Source: Phaenicophaeus curvirostris (lineage: Eukaryota > Chordata > Aves > Cuculiformes > Cuculidae). From it: a DNA stretch of 64,000 nt. This document shows, one piece after another, positions 34,301-45,800 of this stretch. Below the pieces are notes generated by a model. That model had not been told where the DNA came from, searched no databases, and was given only the letters and a program-made list of their open reading frames with translations. The stretch is from the NCBI RefSeq assembly GCF_032191515.1, contig NC_091395.1:34585276-34649275 (forward strand), written 5' to 3'. A program made the translations under genes and the position numbers. How positions within the stretch are numbered: the first letter of the stretch is position 1; the number at the start of each line of letters is the position of its first letter.

Positions 34301-36690
34301 TGCCTCACTGAGGAGGAAAGGGACTACTCACATGCCTAATCACTTGGATTATGCACTTTGCTGAATGGGAAGCCTTGTATACTACTGCATCAGTACTGAG
34401 AGAACACGTGAATTTAGAAACCTAAAGTCTAATGACAGTTCTTTGTCTTGTCTCTGGGTCATGGCAAGGAGGATGAGCAGGTACAGAGGACATGCATTCA
34501 GGCCAGAGAGGTACCCATCTACCCAAGCATTTACAAATGTGAAAAAAACCCAAATGAACTGCAGTAGCACTGTGCTCCACTTGGAAGGTAAGCTGTACTC
34601 TGCCAGCTACTAACACAGAAATCTAAGAAGCTGCTGCAGTATTGATCTTTACACCTCCATAATTGTAATAGGGAAATGAAATTCCAGCATCCTGTCCAGT
34701 TTTGTTAAATGAAATCATCTTTCCCATATTCCAAAATGTCTTAAATTAATAAAATCTTTGTGACATCCATTATGGTACTGGCTACAATAGCAGGGGGTTT
34801 CTGGTGAGAAATTGAACATGCCCCAGTCATCTTGCTATGCATACATAGCTAAGCACAACTCCTGAACTCGCCTCAGTTCATCTCAGAGGGCTGCTGTGGG
34901 GAGCATTTATATTCCTGGCTACTCAGAGACTCAGAAAAATCTATCATCAATCACTAAGCCTGTTAGAGAGCAACTAGGAGCACTTACTTCTCTGTACCTC
35001 GACCATTTCAATCTTTTCCCACATGCCTCATTCTATTTTTTTTTCACTCACTCACTGCAGCCATACAAATGCCATAACATTTCAGAAAGATATTTACAGT
35101 CCCAGGCATCCAAGTGACCAGCATTTCCCTGTGACCTTCTCACCCCAGCAATTAGCTGTCAAGGTTTTTTTTTATGTTATGTCCTTAAAGAAATTTTTCT
35201 TAGGCTTCTGTAGTTTAAACTCAGCCACTACAATACTTGCTTTGGGAAAGTTTACATTCGGCTGGAGTGCAACTGCACTGTGGGACCAGTATACTGGCTG
35301 CCTGGTACAGGTGCCTAGCTCTGTAAACCAGCTCTTAACCTGGCAGCACAGTGCACCTGGGAAACTTCCATCAGCTCCTGTCTCTAACCAGGAAAATTAT
35401 TCAATTGGCTATTACTACTCTTAACGCTAAGGTATTTTTACTTTTCATCATATTGAAACACAACAGATGAATTTGCATGTATAACCTGACAGGGTATTTT
35501 TCTTGCATTATTTGGAAAAATAATTTTGCGTTTGGAAGCTGTGTTCCCCTCTAAAAAACAAATAAACAAAACCATAAACAAACAAACAAAACAAATCCCC
35601 CCCAAAACATATTCTCCCCCCAAGTTTATACTCACAGTATGCAATCTGGAATATGATGTACTTAAACCTATTAAAGTGTGCTTTGAAGATAATTACTGTG
35701 TTAACATCGACAGGGCATTCAGCTGAAAAATGGCTCTAGAGAGAATAGAAAAGTAGAAAAAAGTTTTAATTTTTAAATATATTTGCTTATTATAGACTAT
35801 AGTAATGATGAACTTTGAAACGCTTGAAGAAATAATGCAAGACGACACTGAAAATTTGCCCTGTGAACTGGGAATTTGGACAACTTTTTTATGATTCGAA
35901 TGTTTCTGTGTGGACATATATACACACATATGCACAGATACACGCATGTCTAGATAGATAGACCAATCACTTTTAAGTGAGAAAACTAGAAGTGTGAGCC
36001 ACTGCTGGTTCTTGCTGGCGATACTTTCCATCAGGTATCACTAGACTGCTGTTCCCAGGGACACCAGCTTAGCTCCTGTCCTAGAGTTGTGAAGAAAGCA
36101 TGGATGCAGGATTGGCAGATAGCTTTAACATACTTGCCATAAAGTACTCTCTCTTCCACCATCTGTGTTCATTTTTCAGGGTGTAATCATTGTCATTGTT
36201 TAATCTGCAATTAAGAGGTTCAGTATGAATAAGCCACGCTTAGTTTGAAGAATGATCATTCACATAGGTTTCCTGTCTTATTTTACTGCTTGAAACGTGG
36301 CACTGACCCAAAGTCTAAACACAGTATGGGGCCTCCTTGTCCCGACCGAGGTAGATCCTCCTGGGTAAAGACAGACAGAACCTACAAGAACTTGTAGTCT
36401 TCCAGAGGGATTTACGGAGCCAAAAGCCAAGTAATTGGTTTGCTCTTCCTTAAATACTCTCCATAAATAAGCACAAGACAGGGAAAAGAAGTCCTATTGT
36501 TGAGCACGTTATTTTATAGGTGAAAAACTGATGCAGAAGAGTACTTTAAAAGTACCTCTTAAAGTATTTTAACAACTTTGAAAATCTGAACCCAAGTGAA
36601 CTGGCCAAATTTACACAGGAAGGCTTTGACCGAATGGGAAAATTAATGTATGTCTCCGAGTTCCACGTCAGGCTCATAGCAGTTCCCTTT
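31310..36690. other. Gene-free AT-rich DNA
   Basis: The largest frame is 133 codons (35023-35424) and is not recognised. Simple sequence: (TA)n near 32210-32225, T-runs at 33024-33036, 33507-33518 and 33770-33785, and an AAAC/C-run tract at 35557-35625. A 12-bp perfect palindrome (CCAGTATACTGG) lies at 35286-35297. Confidence 0.5.
36510..36600 (+). repeat. Possible MIR-like relic (weak)
   Basis: 'ATTTTATAGGTGAAAAACTG' followed by ATGCAGAAGA (36511-36540) resembles the 'attttacagatgaggaaactgaggcacagaga' block, and CTGAACCCAAG (36586-36596) resembles the 'gaacccag' block. Few words match, so this is tentative. Confidence 0.2.
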
Positions 36691-36698
36691 TTCCCCAG

Positions 36699-36800
36699 CC
36701 AATTAGTGCATTAAAAATATTCAGAAAAGTCTCCAGCTGCAGGAAGTCTAAGTTTCAGATCTGCAGTTTATGTGATTCTGAGAAGACATACCAAATCTAG
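36699..36800 (+). ncRNA. Candidate spliced exon of an unknown transcript
   Basis: A strong acceptor (AGTTCCCTTTTTCCCCAG ending 36698) and a strong donor (CTAG then GTAAGT at 36801) define 102 bp. One frame is open for 33 codons and ends in TAG at the last exon codon; the other two have early stops, so a noncoding exon is more likely than coding. No transcript evidence is available, and chance pairing is possible. Confidence 0.18.
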
Positions 36801-37357
36801 GTAAGTCATTCACCAGGAAAGAGAGAGTTAACTCTGTACATACACAGTAAAGATAAAACATATATCAAATCTTTCACACTTCTTTCTATTCTGTAGTTTG
36901 CTCTGTTCTTTAAAAATGTATTTAAATTGAGTGACCGTGTATGCAAAGGAAAACTTTACAAGCAGATAAGTCTTCTAGATCTGAATGTCTGCCAAGACAA
37001 AACTGTGTGGTTTATTTTAAAAGGACTGCTTATCACTCAGAACACACCATTTCTGTTTAAGCAGTGGAGTCAAAATTAATGCTTACAATTTATACTTGTC
37101 ATCAAAATAGAACTTTTGGGAAACAAAATCTTATTTTTTAGCCTATGCCGAAACAAGAAAATTGATAGCAATTAATATAGAAGAAAAGTTTTATTTCAAA
37201 AGGAAGAATATTTTGATAAACTGTTTAATGGAGAAATGAAACTCTGATACAAGGAACTTCTGTGCAGGTGTTAGGTATTATAATCTACATTATGGTACTG
37301 TACTATCCACATGAGAGCAGGCACAAAGAAAAAATTCTGGACTTTATTCAAGTTTGT

Positions 37358-37475
37358 GGGCTTCATTCTAATTTTATTTACAGCAAGTCTTACCCAGATG
37401 GACACGAGTTCCTCCACTGACTTCAGTGAACTCTCAGACTTTATGTTGGTGTAAGTAAGAGGTATTCAGACTCTC
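37358..37475. repeat. Possible ancient palindromic amniote repeat relic
   Basis: 'TTCCTCCACTGACTTCAGTG' (37409-37428) with ATTTTATTTACAGC on the left and GTTGGTGTAAGTAAGAGG on the right resembles the old MITE-like amniote repeat. In that repeat 'cattgacttcaatgg' is flanked by inverted 'ttacaccagtgtaa' arms. It is diverged and assigned from memory. Confidence 0.3.
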
Positions 37476-38000
37476 ATTTATATTTTCACAAGAGTGAAAG
37501 CTCAGAGAATTGTTTTATATTTACCATTGTCAAGAAGAGTCATAAGAACTGAAGACCTCATATCTCTAACAATATATCTCAACATACCTTGTCAAGACCA
37601 ACATGAACTTCTCTCTCTTTTTATAAGGGCAAAAGCAGATTTTGCTCCAGGGTAAAAATGGGTCAATTCAACAGATATCAGAGAGAACTACAGAAGATTA
37701 AAACTCAGGCAAGATAGAATCCATATCACCTGTTTCAAAAAGCAGCAACAAAAAAAGCACATTTGTATAAGTTCTCCTTCCTAAGTGACGTTTATTACTC
37801 AGTTATTTTGTGGGTCTTAGTTTATGTCGGTTAGGGGAGATCTTAGTTACTCAAAGATTCTGGTTTAGTCCATATTATGAGGAAACTTCATGCCTTTCTT
37901 CCTTATGTGTCTAAAAATTAAGTCACTTGTATTATTTCCACACTTGTCAGTAATGCTCCGGGCAACTGAAAATCTTTCGAGAACACAAGCTAGTGCACAA

Positions 38001-38046
38001 GGTGGGGGGAGTGAGTGTGTGTGAGGGTAGGGGGGAGAGGAGGTGG
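38001..38046 (+). repeat. G-rich GT/GA tract
   Basis: G-runs of 6, 3 and 6 (38004-38009, 38025-38027, 38030-38035) are separated by GTGA/GTGT units. It lies immediately upstream of the CTCF-like core. The runs could contribute to a non-B structure, but loop lengths do not meet the simplest G-quadruplex rule. Confidence 0.8.
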
Positions 38047-38049
38047 TTG

Positions 38050-38062
38050 CCACTAGGTGGCA
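38050..38062 (+). promoter_or_regulatory. CTCF-like core motif (CCACTAGGTGGCA)
   Basis: This matches the vertebrate CTCF core CCASYAGRKGGC at all 12 positions in forward orientation, with A at the following purine position. CTCF sites of this type anchor chromatin loops and domain borders. The flanking bases are less ideal (AAT after the core). Binding is inferred from the motif alone. Confidence 0.5.
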
Positions 38063-41000
38063 ATAGAAACCCCTCAAATAAACTACTATTGCACACGCTA
38101 TTTATTCTATAAATTTCAGCTAGGAAAGTTGAATTAAAAGCAAGTAAACAAAATTGCTTGTTTGTCGTTAAACTCCCTCGATTTTTAGCACAATTTTCTG
38201 TAGCGTTTAATAGGAAACAACTGATGTAACATTGCGTTCATTTCTCTTATCTTCACATTTTCTCTCAAGATAATTATTTAACATGCCCCTCATAGAGAAA
38301 TTATTTTCAATTATTATTATTTTGCATTATTGGAAAGGATTGTGATAATTTCTGTTATGTTTAATACATTTAGCACTCTGCTATCACTACAGAACTTTTC
38401 TGAGTTTGGAAAACATTCATAGACTTAAACTACTACTGGCTTAGCTTCTGATTGTATTACACGTTTTATTCTCAAGTTCTAAAGTCCCAGTGACTCTGAC
38501 AGGGGACTTAAGAAGAAAATTAGACCTCAAATTAGGTCTTAAGTTACATGTCCAAAAATATCTTAATTTAAGAGCTCATTCTTTCAAACTTAGCACAAGT
38601 ATTTCAATTCTGGGAAGGTTTTGGTTCCTAAATATGCAACTTAATACTATGCTATAGATTTCACACTGCTCACTTTCACAGCTTCTGAATTAGCAAAGGT
38701 AAAAATCACAGCCTAAAACACATACATATTATAATAGAGTTAAGATTATAGAGTTCAAGTTGCATGAAGATAAGAGCGTGTAAACTTGATGTTTCCATTT
38801 TCAAACCCTAGGTTTTTCAACTTCAACATCTCTTTAATGTTGATTTCATACATTGTTTCCAAGATTTGTTTTGTTTGGACACCAAAACCTCCTGCAGCGA
38901 ACTCCTTCAATTATGATTATGATTTAACAATTGAATATTGGGGCTTTTACCCAAAAGCATCAGGACTGCATGAGCAGGACCAAGTGCTAATTTCAATTTG
39001 ATAATGAAAACCAATGTGCCTGATCTGGTCTTTTTTTTTCTCCATTTCAAGAGGTAGGGCTTTTTATTTATTTTTTTTTTGTACTTGTAGTGCCACAAGG
39101 CAGACCAGGAGGAAAAGAAATTCAGAGGCAATGGGGCTGAATTCTCCTTCTAGACAAAAGCTTCTTTGCCAGCTTTTAATCATTTCCTCCTCTCTGTCTT
39201 CTTCCATTTTGCAGCAATGCTATCCTGGGCTTACATCATAAAGTTAACATCCCCAGATGCCAGCTTTTTCCATAGGATTGCCAGATAAAGCAGGGAAAGA
39301 ACAGTAAAACTAAAACTGAGCTTGAATGAAATTCTTAAGGAAGAAGCAGAGAAGTACCTGTTCTTTTCTTAAATAAATCTTAACAGAGACAGTAAATTAT
39401 AACCAAAAAATAAATGTACAGTGGAAGAAATCAGATAGCCTGACAGGAGACACTCTCATAATTTACAAATCCATCAGAATACAAATCCAAACACCCCAGT
39501 TTGGGAAAATGGTGTGACAAATTCAGACACCAATTGTGCCAAAATTTCGCACATTAATTTCATATCTATAAGGGAACAGAAAAGGATAAATTATCAATTT
39601 TTTAAAAAATTGAGTCCAAATCTAGATTTTGAAAGCTCATCTGTTTTTGTTTATGATGGCATGTACTTTCCATAGAAATATATCTTTTTTCTTTAACAAT
39701 TTTGCCTACATCTTCAAAATATTGAGAAGCAATACTAAATTCTAAACAAAATAGGAATATATTCAGAAGCATGTACATGAACACTGACTGATATCTTCAG
39801 ACTTTCCCTCAAAAATATGACTAAAAATACATTTGGAGAAAATCTGGTTTAAAATTTGAAACCATTATTTTTCTGTCTGCAAGTGGTAGAGTCACACTTT
39901 TCATTCTTTACCAGAATGAGTCATTCCCATGAAGATCTGGAGGTGACTTAATTGCATGTCATAAACCTACTTTACTTAAATAACAAACAACAACAAAAAA
40001 AAGTAAAAGGATGCAATGAACACAGGTATAACTTTTTAATCCCAAAATTTATATAAAACCTGATGCTGTTAAGATGTAACCTGTTTTACTTGTGTTTCTC
40101 TACATTCAGCATTAATAAACACAGAGCAAGAAGGTATTTAAAATGTTCTTCCTGGCATTGTTCTTTTGTTTAGTTCTCCTGGTTGCTCAGGTCTTGTGGA
40201 TATGGAAATATACAGCATTTCTGAATGCCAGTACTAACCAAGGCAAAAACATAGTATAGCAAGTTTACAATAGAAGTGATGAATGCAACAAGAAATAAAT
40301 TGAATTTAAGGCATGTTTCTTTAATGCTAGGTTATCAGGAGAAAGAGTAGCAAAATCCCACAACATATAAACATATATATGAAATGAGTATTTTCTCAGA
40401 TTTACATCAATCAGTTTAAAAATACTCATTTTTGACAAGTAGATGACAAGGCACACAAGGAGCTTTTATAGACAAGAGCTCATTTAAGTCTCCAAGTAGG
40501 CTTGTAAATTCACTTAAAGCGTCACATAAAAACAGGCTTTGGTTAGTCCATTCACCTCTCCTCTGCCTGGAAGCACACTCTAACAGGTCCTAAGGAAAGG
40601 AAGGTTTTGGTTGTTAAGCTGAGGTAAGCTAACATATTGTTAAAAATCTGTTACAATTATGCCACAATCACATAACTGGAAGAGAGAAAGATGATGAGCG
40701 AGATAATGCTGACCTTTTGTACTATCAAATCTTTTCAAAATGCTTCTTTGTAGACCCAATTGTCCCATTTTCTTCATTCACTTTGTTATCTACCAGAGCT
40801 CTTGGAGAAATAAGAGTAAAGGGAAGTAAATTCAAGTAGTTCTTCATGCCTTATATTTAACAACTGCTCCAAGAAGACCTCATTTTTCCTCACACCTGGC
40901 AGCAAGAGGCAGCAGCAGGAAACAGAGCAAGAAATAGAGAAGCAGAAGAAACAGCTGTTCTCCAGCTACCATGCAAAGATGCTTTACTTGTGTAGCAATT

Positions 41001-41996
41001 GTGATTGAAAGTGGGGAACCACCTTCCCTCTATAGGTAGAGATGGTGACTGAGCACCTGGAATGTCCCTGCTAAATAAGGATTTTCTGTGACAGGAAAAG
41101 TCTAAAGTGTTTGCAGATCTGGATCTCAGCATCTGACGTTTCAATTTTTATCCAAGTTATGGAATTTGACGCTAGCCCAAAAGCTGAGGAGCTTTGTAAT
41201 TTGTGGAAGAGTTCTGTGTATGTCTCCTGTCCAAAGCAGCAAAACTAACAAAACTTTTCACAAAAGGAAAATAGTCCACGATAGGTAAGGTAGAGACGGG
41301 TACTGAAATCTGATCTCTATTCGATTCAAATGAGAATGAAGGGCTCTGTTTTGTAGGTATCAGCTCCCAAAGCTGAAGCAGGTTCAGAAGTGACTACCCA
41401 TTTCTCTGCTTGGAAGCAAACCTCCCTCAGAGCAGAGCCCACCTCCTCAACCGCTACAACTTATAGCCCATAAGATTAATTAAAAACTAAAATCAAACTG
41501 ATAGTCAGCCCCAGCACACACCTCCAGAGTCTGGCTGGAGCCACTCCGGATTTCCTTTGATCCTGCACTTCTCTTCCTGACGGAAAAATTCTGAAATGTC
41601 TCTGCTGCTGAGAGGGTTTTACAGCTTTTGATTTCTTTCCATTAAAGTTTAGTAGTTGCCACAAAATGGAGTTATGTTTTGAAAGGAGGGAACTACAGGT
41701 AATTTGCACCTGACTCCCACAGAGCATTTTACATACACCAATGAACATCTAGTTGTGATTGTTTAACCATGCAAGCTATTGCATCTCTTTAAGTCATTTT
41801 GTGAATAATATTGCAAGCGCTCTTAAAGGAGGGGTTATTCTCCTTTTTATGGTCAATATAGAACCAAATTTACTTAATATTTGATTCTGTTTATTTAACA
41901 GTTTATTTATTTGTTAAATCCAAAGTGTTTTCTCACCTAGAAAACATTTGGAGTATTTCTCCAGATATCCGTCCTATCTTTGATTCTGTTCTTCAG

Positions 41997-42008
41997 GGCC
42001 GGCCGGCC
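41997..42008. other. (GGCC)3 perfect palindrome in AT-rich DNA
   Basis: Three tandem GGCC units form a self-complementary 12-mer with two CpGs, isolated in AT-rich sequence. No known element matches. Confidence 0.9.
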
Positions 42009-42679
42009 TAAATAAAGCATATGCTTTTTCTTGAATGAAATTACCTTTAGTTCCCGTTCTTCTGCTGAAACACATTTCTTTTCTGCTTTGACTTATGTGA
42101 AAAAAATGGAATTACAGATTCCACAAGAAATTATAAAAAACTGGCTGTAAATAAAGACTTATTTTCAGCTAAAGAGCCTGAGTACATTTTTTACATTAAG
42201 TCATTCCTCACTAATATAGTTCTTTAAATAAATTAAATTAAAGGGCACAGTTGCAAGACAGGAACAACTGAAATAAATTGGTGGGCTTATGTTTTTGTTG
42301 CAGAGAGTCAGACTTGACAATTCATAAAAGCTCAGGTATGATAAAAAGACTGTTTACATGTGCAGGAAAAGAAAAGGCATTTAGAAACCATTTATGAACA
42401 GTTTTAGGTAACTTCACTACCCATTCATTGTGGGAAAGAAAAATAATCACATATACAGCATTCTTGTAATTTACTTTCTATGACATATTCCTTAGGAAAG
42501 GTTCAATTGTGATGATAGACTGTCTTTCTGGAAACACATTCTTAGAGAAAGTTTTGCAGGGGAGAAAGTGGTAAAACACACCATCTTCTAATATTGATAT
42601 TTTTCTTTGATCAGGTTTTCATAGTTCTGACTGGTTTTGTTCTAATTTCCCTCCTCATAGCAATTTTAAATTATTCACC

Positions 42680-42812
42680 CTTACAGTCCTTGGTGCAGTC
42701 ACGCTCGATTTACTCCACTTAAGGCCAAAAGTGGCTCCCTGGGTAAAACCCAGGCTACGTGGAAGTCAATCGCAAAGCTCCCATTGACTGTGATGGTGTT
42801 AAGATTTCATTC
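42680..42812. repeat. Ancient amniote repeat relic
   Basis: 'CGCAAAGCTCCCATTGACTG' (42771-42790) followed by TGATGGTGTTAAGATTTCA strongly resembles the widespread sauropsid/amniote repeat text 'gcaaaactcccattgacttcaatgg' with 'gtaaggatttca'. TTACTCCACTTAAGG (42710-42724) fits its left part. A 7-bp perfect hairpin CCTGGGT/ACCCAGG lies at 42738-42754. The family name is not certain. Confidence 0.4.
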
Positions 42813-45800
42813 TTTCCTGTTTCCCCCACACCAGCTACTCCTCATACTTGGGAGCAGTTCTAGCACGTAATCAGTGATTTCACAACTGTTTCACAATGTA
42901 AAATAGGCTGAAATATTTGAAAAGTTTAGGGAAGTATGATCGATTATTTAAAGATATACCAAGTAAGCATAGGCTGAACTTTGGAAAGGTAACATATATA
43001 GGCTGTCTGTGTGGAAAAACATCCTTACTGTACGTTAATCAATCCTGAACAAAGATATTAAACAAGGCCAGAAATTTCAGACTCAAGTGCCTAAAGTTCA
43101 GATCTATGTCTACAGTGAAGAATTCAGTTTTAAGACTGCTTTGCTTGAAGAATGTCGTTCAAAAAATCTGGTTCCAATCTGAATTAATCTGTTCATATTT
43201 TCTTGCAGATTTCATGAACTAAGGATGACTACTGAACAAGACTTTACACCTTATCTGGTTTCAAAATTAATTAATTTCAAAATACCACAGGGAATATGCA
43301 ACGAAGAACTGTATCCTCAAAATTTTAATATTAATCTTTGCTAAGTAAAGAAATATAGAATTTGAAGGGATTGTGAGTCTTCTCTGGAATTACATGTCCT
43401 CATTCTTGAAAATTGTATTTTAAATTACCTTTTAAAAATATATATTAAAAATATTGCCACACTACAATATATAAAATTCCCATTTTAATAATAAAAATAA
43501 CTCATATTTGTTTTAAAGTTACAAGATGTTAACATCAGATGGGAAACAGTTTAAAAGACAAGTGCTAAAAATAACCTTTAAAATATAGTGTAAATTGATG
43601 TTTCAAAGATGAGTGAAAGTTACACTTGGCAAGGGTGTTGAATCCTTTCATACACTGGATATGTTTAGCTTTGGTATTTTCTTAACAAATGGTTAGTATT
43701 GGGCCCTATGTCCCTGGAGGAAAGATATCATCCTGCAGTGACATGTTTCTATACAAACATACTCAAACCAAGGTCATCATTCACCTTCCTAAACACTCAG
43801 CAACACAGGCCAACAACTTAATTTACAGAGAGAAGTTGTATGAAATGTGGGACTAGCAGATCCCAGGGTCCAGTCAAGGTCTGCCACCGAATTAAGGGAA
43901 CAGATGGAGTGGCTCAAACTAGAAGAGAATTTTTTTCTTACTTCACCCATATATTTTCACATGCATCCTTAACTCATGCTTAACCCTTTCTTATCTAGGG
44001 AGGCATGTAAACCAAAGGACATCATTATCACCAACTGACTTCACTGTACAAATTCTACACAAGACCTGACATTCTTTCTAGGCTAGTACCTGGATATATT
44101 GATGAATCCAAGCAACACCACTGCAGTTCATGCCTCTGACCTTCCCTTTATAATTTTCAGGATAGCTTCATATGAACAAACCTGCAGGCTCAGGTTTTCT
44201 TCATAAGGTCTGTAAAGGAGCAAACTAGGTACTGCTTAGTTTTCTAGCAAAGATCTAGACTAGGTACAGTTTAGGCATAATTTAAATTCCTCCCTTTTTC
44301 TTCTTTGTATCTGGCAGGTGTATATTTGAGTTCCCAGGCTTTATCATACTACAAGTTTGCAGCAATTGGTCACTACTTGAAAATGGAAATAACAGTCTGA
44401 ATTCTTTGAAGCTTACCAATTTTTCAAGATTATAGCTACTGACAAAGCAAGTCCTGAAATACATAAACTACTATAAATGTGTTTCCAATTTGCCAATATA
44501 ACTATCACAAGTGCCTCCTCCCCTAAGAAAAAAATGCCACTATTCAGTGATTAAAAATGCACACATTTAAGTGTTTTATTTTGCTTAAGTTGAGTTTTAC
44601 TTTTCCCTTTAATACTAGATAAAACTGAAAATCAAAGATACAATTTGTTAGTTCAATAAGCTTCAGTTATCTGACTAGGTCTGTGAGTTTTATATACTGA
44701 CAGTGAAAGATGGCAGACACCCAGTGATCTCAGCAGTTTCATTAGATATGATAGAAACAAACTCAGATTTACGCTTAGGGTTTTATGCTTGATCTTGGCA
44801 TCCAGCATTTCATAGCTCCTCTGAAGAGGATGATATTTGCTCAGTGAATATCAGCAAGATATAAAACCTCTTTTTGTCTTCTGTCAAGGGAGTGCAATCT
44901 TTCACAGCATGAAGCAGAATTCTGGAAAAGAGCGAATTCTGTCAATAAACAGGTAAAGATATCTGCCAATTATTACCTTGCATATCTATCCCTCTGCAGG
45001 AAAGTCTGGTGGTGTAAACTTGCAATGTCTGATTGCATAGAAAAGGAGGGGTTGCCGTGTCTTTCTTATATTCCCATAACATCTGCTACTGGTCACCACT
45101 GAAGAGTGGTGCTCTGATCAAATCCAATATGGCTATTCCTATGCCCTATAACTGCTTTCAGAAATTAAAGCCATAGCCTTTCTCCTTGCCATTACTGTTG
45201 ATCATGCTGTTTAGCATTTTTATATAACACAGGGTATAGATATCTTAGAACTAGAATATGCTGGTGTACATTATTGGAAATTATTTTTAAGCTCATAGTC
45301 AGATTGATATATTTTGAAAAAGGACACAATTCTTCAGTCGTATCAAATTATTAAATGTCTTAAAATACTTTGTAGAATTACTTAGTACTGAATATTTGTT
45401 GAGAAATCACAATCAGGTCTATCCACTGCATATTATTAAAGACAAGCAATTAACATTGGCAATGGTCAGAAAATGCCACCTTAATTTTCCCAATACCGTG
45501 TTTTAGTAAGGAGTTATTGACCTCTCAGGAACTGTACTTCTTTGAAATGTGTTACCCACATGTAGTCCCTTTTTGGACTGTACGTGCTCCTTGTGCCTGA
45601 AGCTAGCCATGAGCACATGTACAATAAAAATAAAGGCCTCCATGTGGACAATTACTCAATGAAGAGAAGAAAGTTATTTGGGTTTCAAAGTCAAGGAGGG
45701 AAAAATTAGAAAATGCCAAATTTACTGTTTTCTGTGCAGTGGTGACCTCAGTGGAGAAATGTATTATTTACTGTCACGGTGCAAGAAGTCTAATTCCCTT

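Larger units (their letters stand above)
36805..42670. other. Gene-free AT-rich DNA with relic repeats and a CTCF-like site
   Basis: Frames do not exceed 90 codons. T-runs at 39031-39041 and 39070-39080, poly-A near 39990-40000. Only the features listed separately (37358-37475, 38001-38062, 41997-42008) stand out. Confidence 0.5.

Noticed and set aside
35023..35424. 133-codon plus frame
   Set aside because: No recognised domain, begins in a T-run, no convincing exon boundaries.
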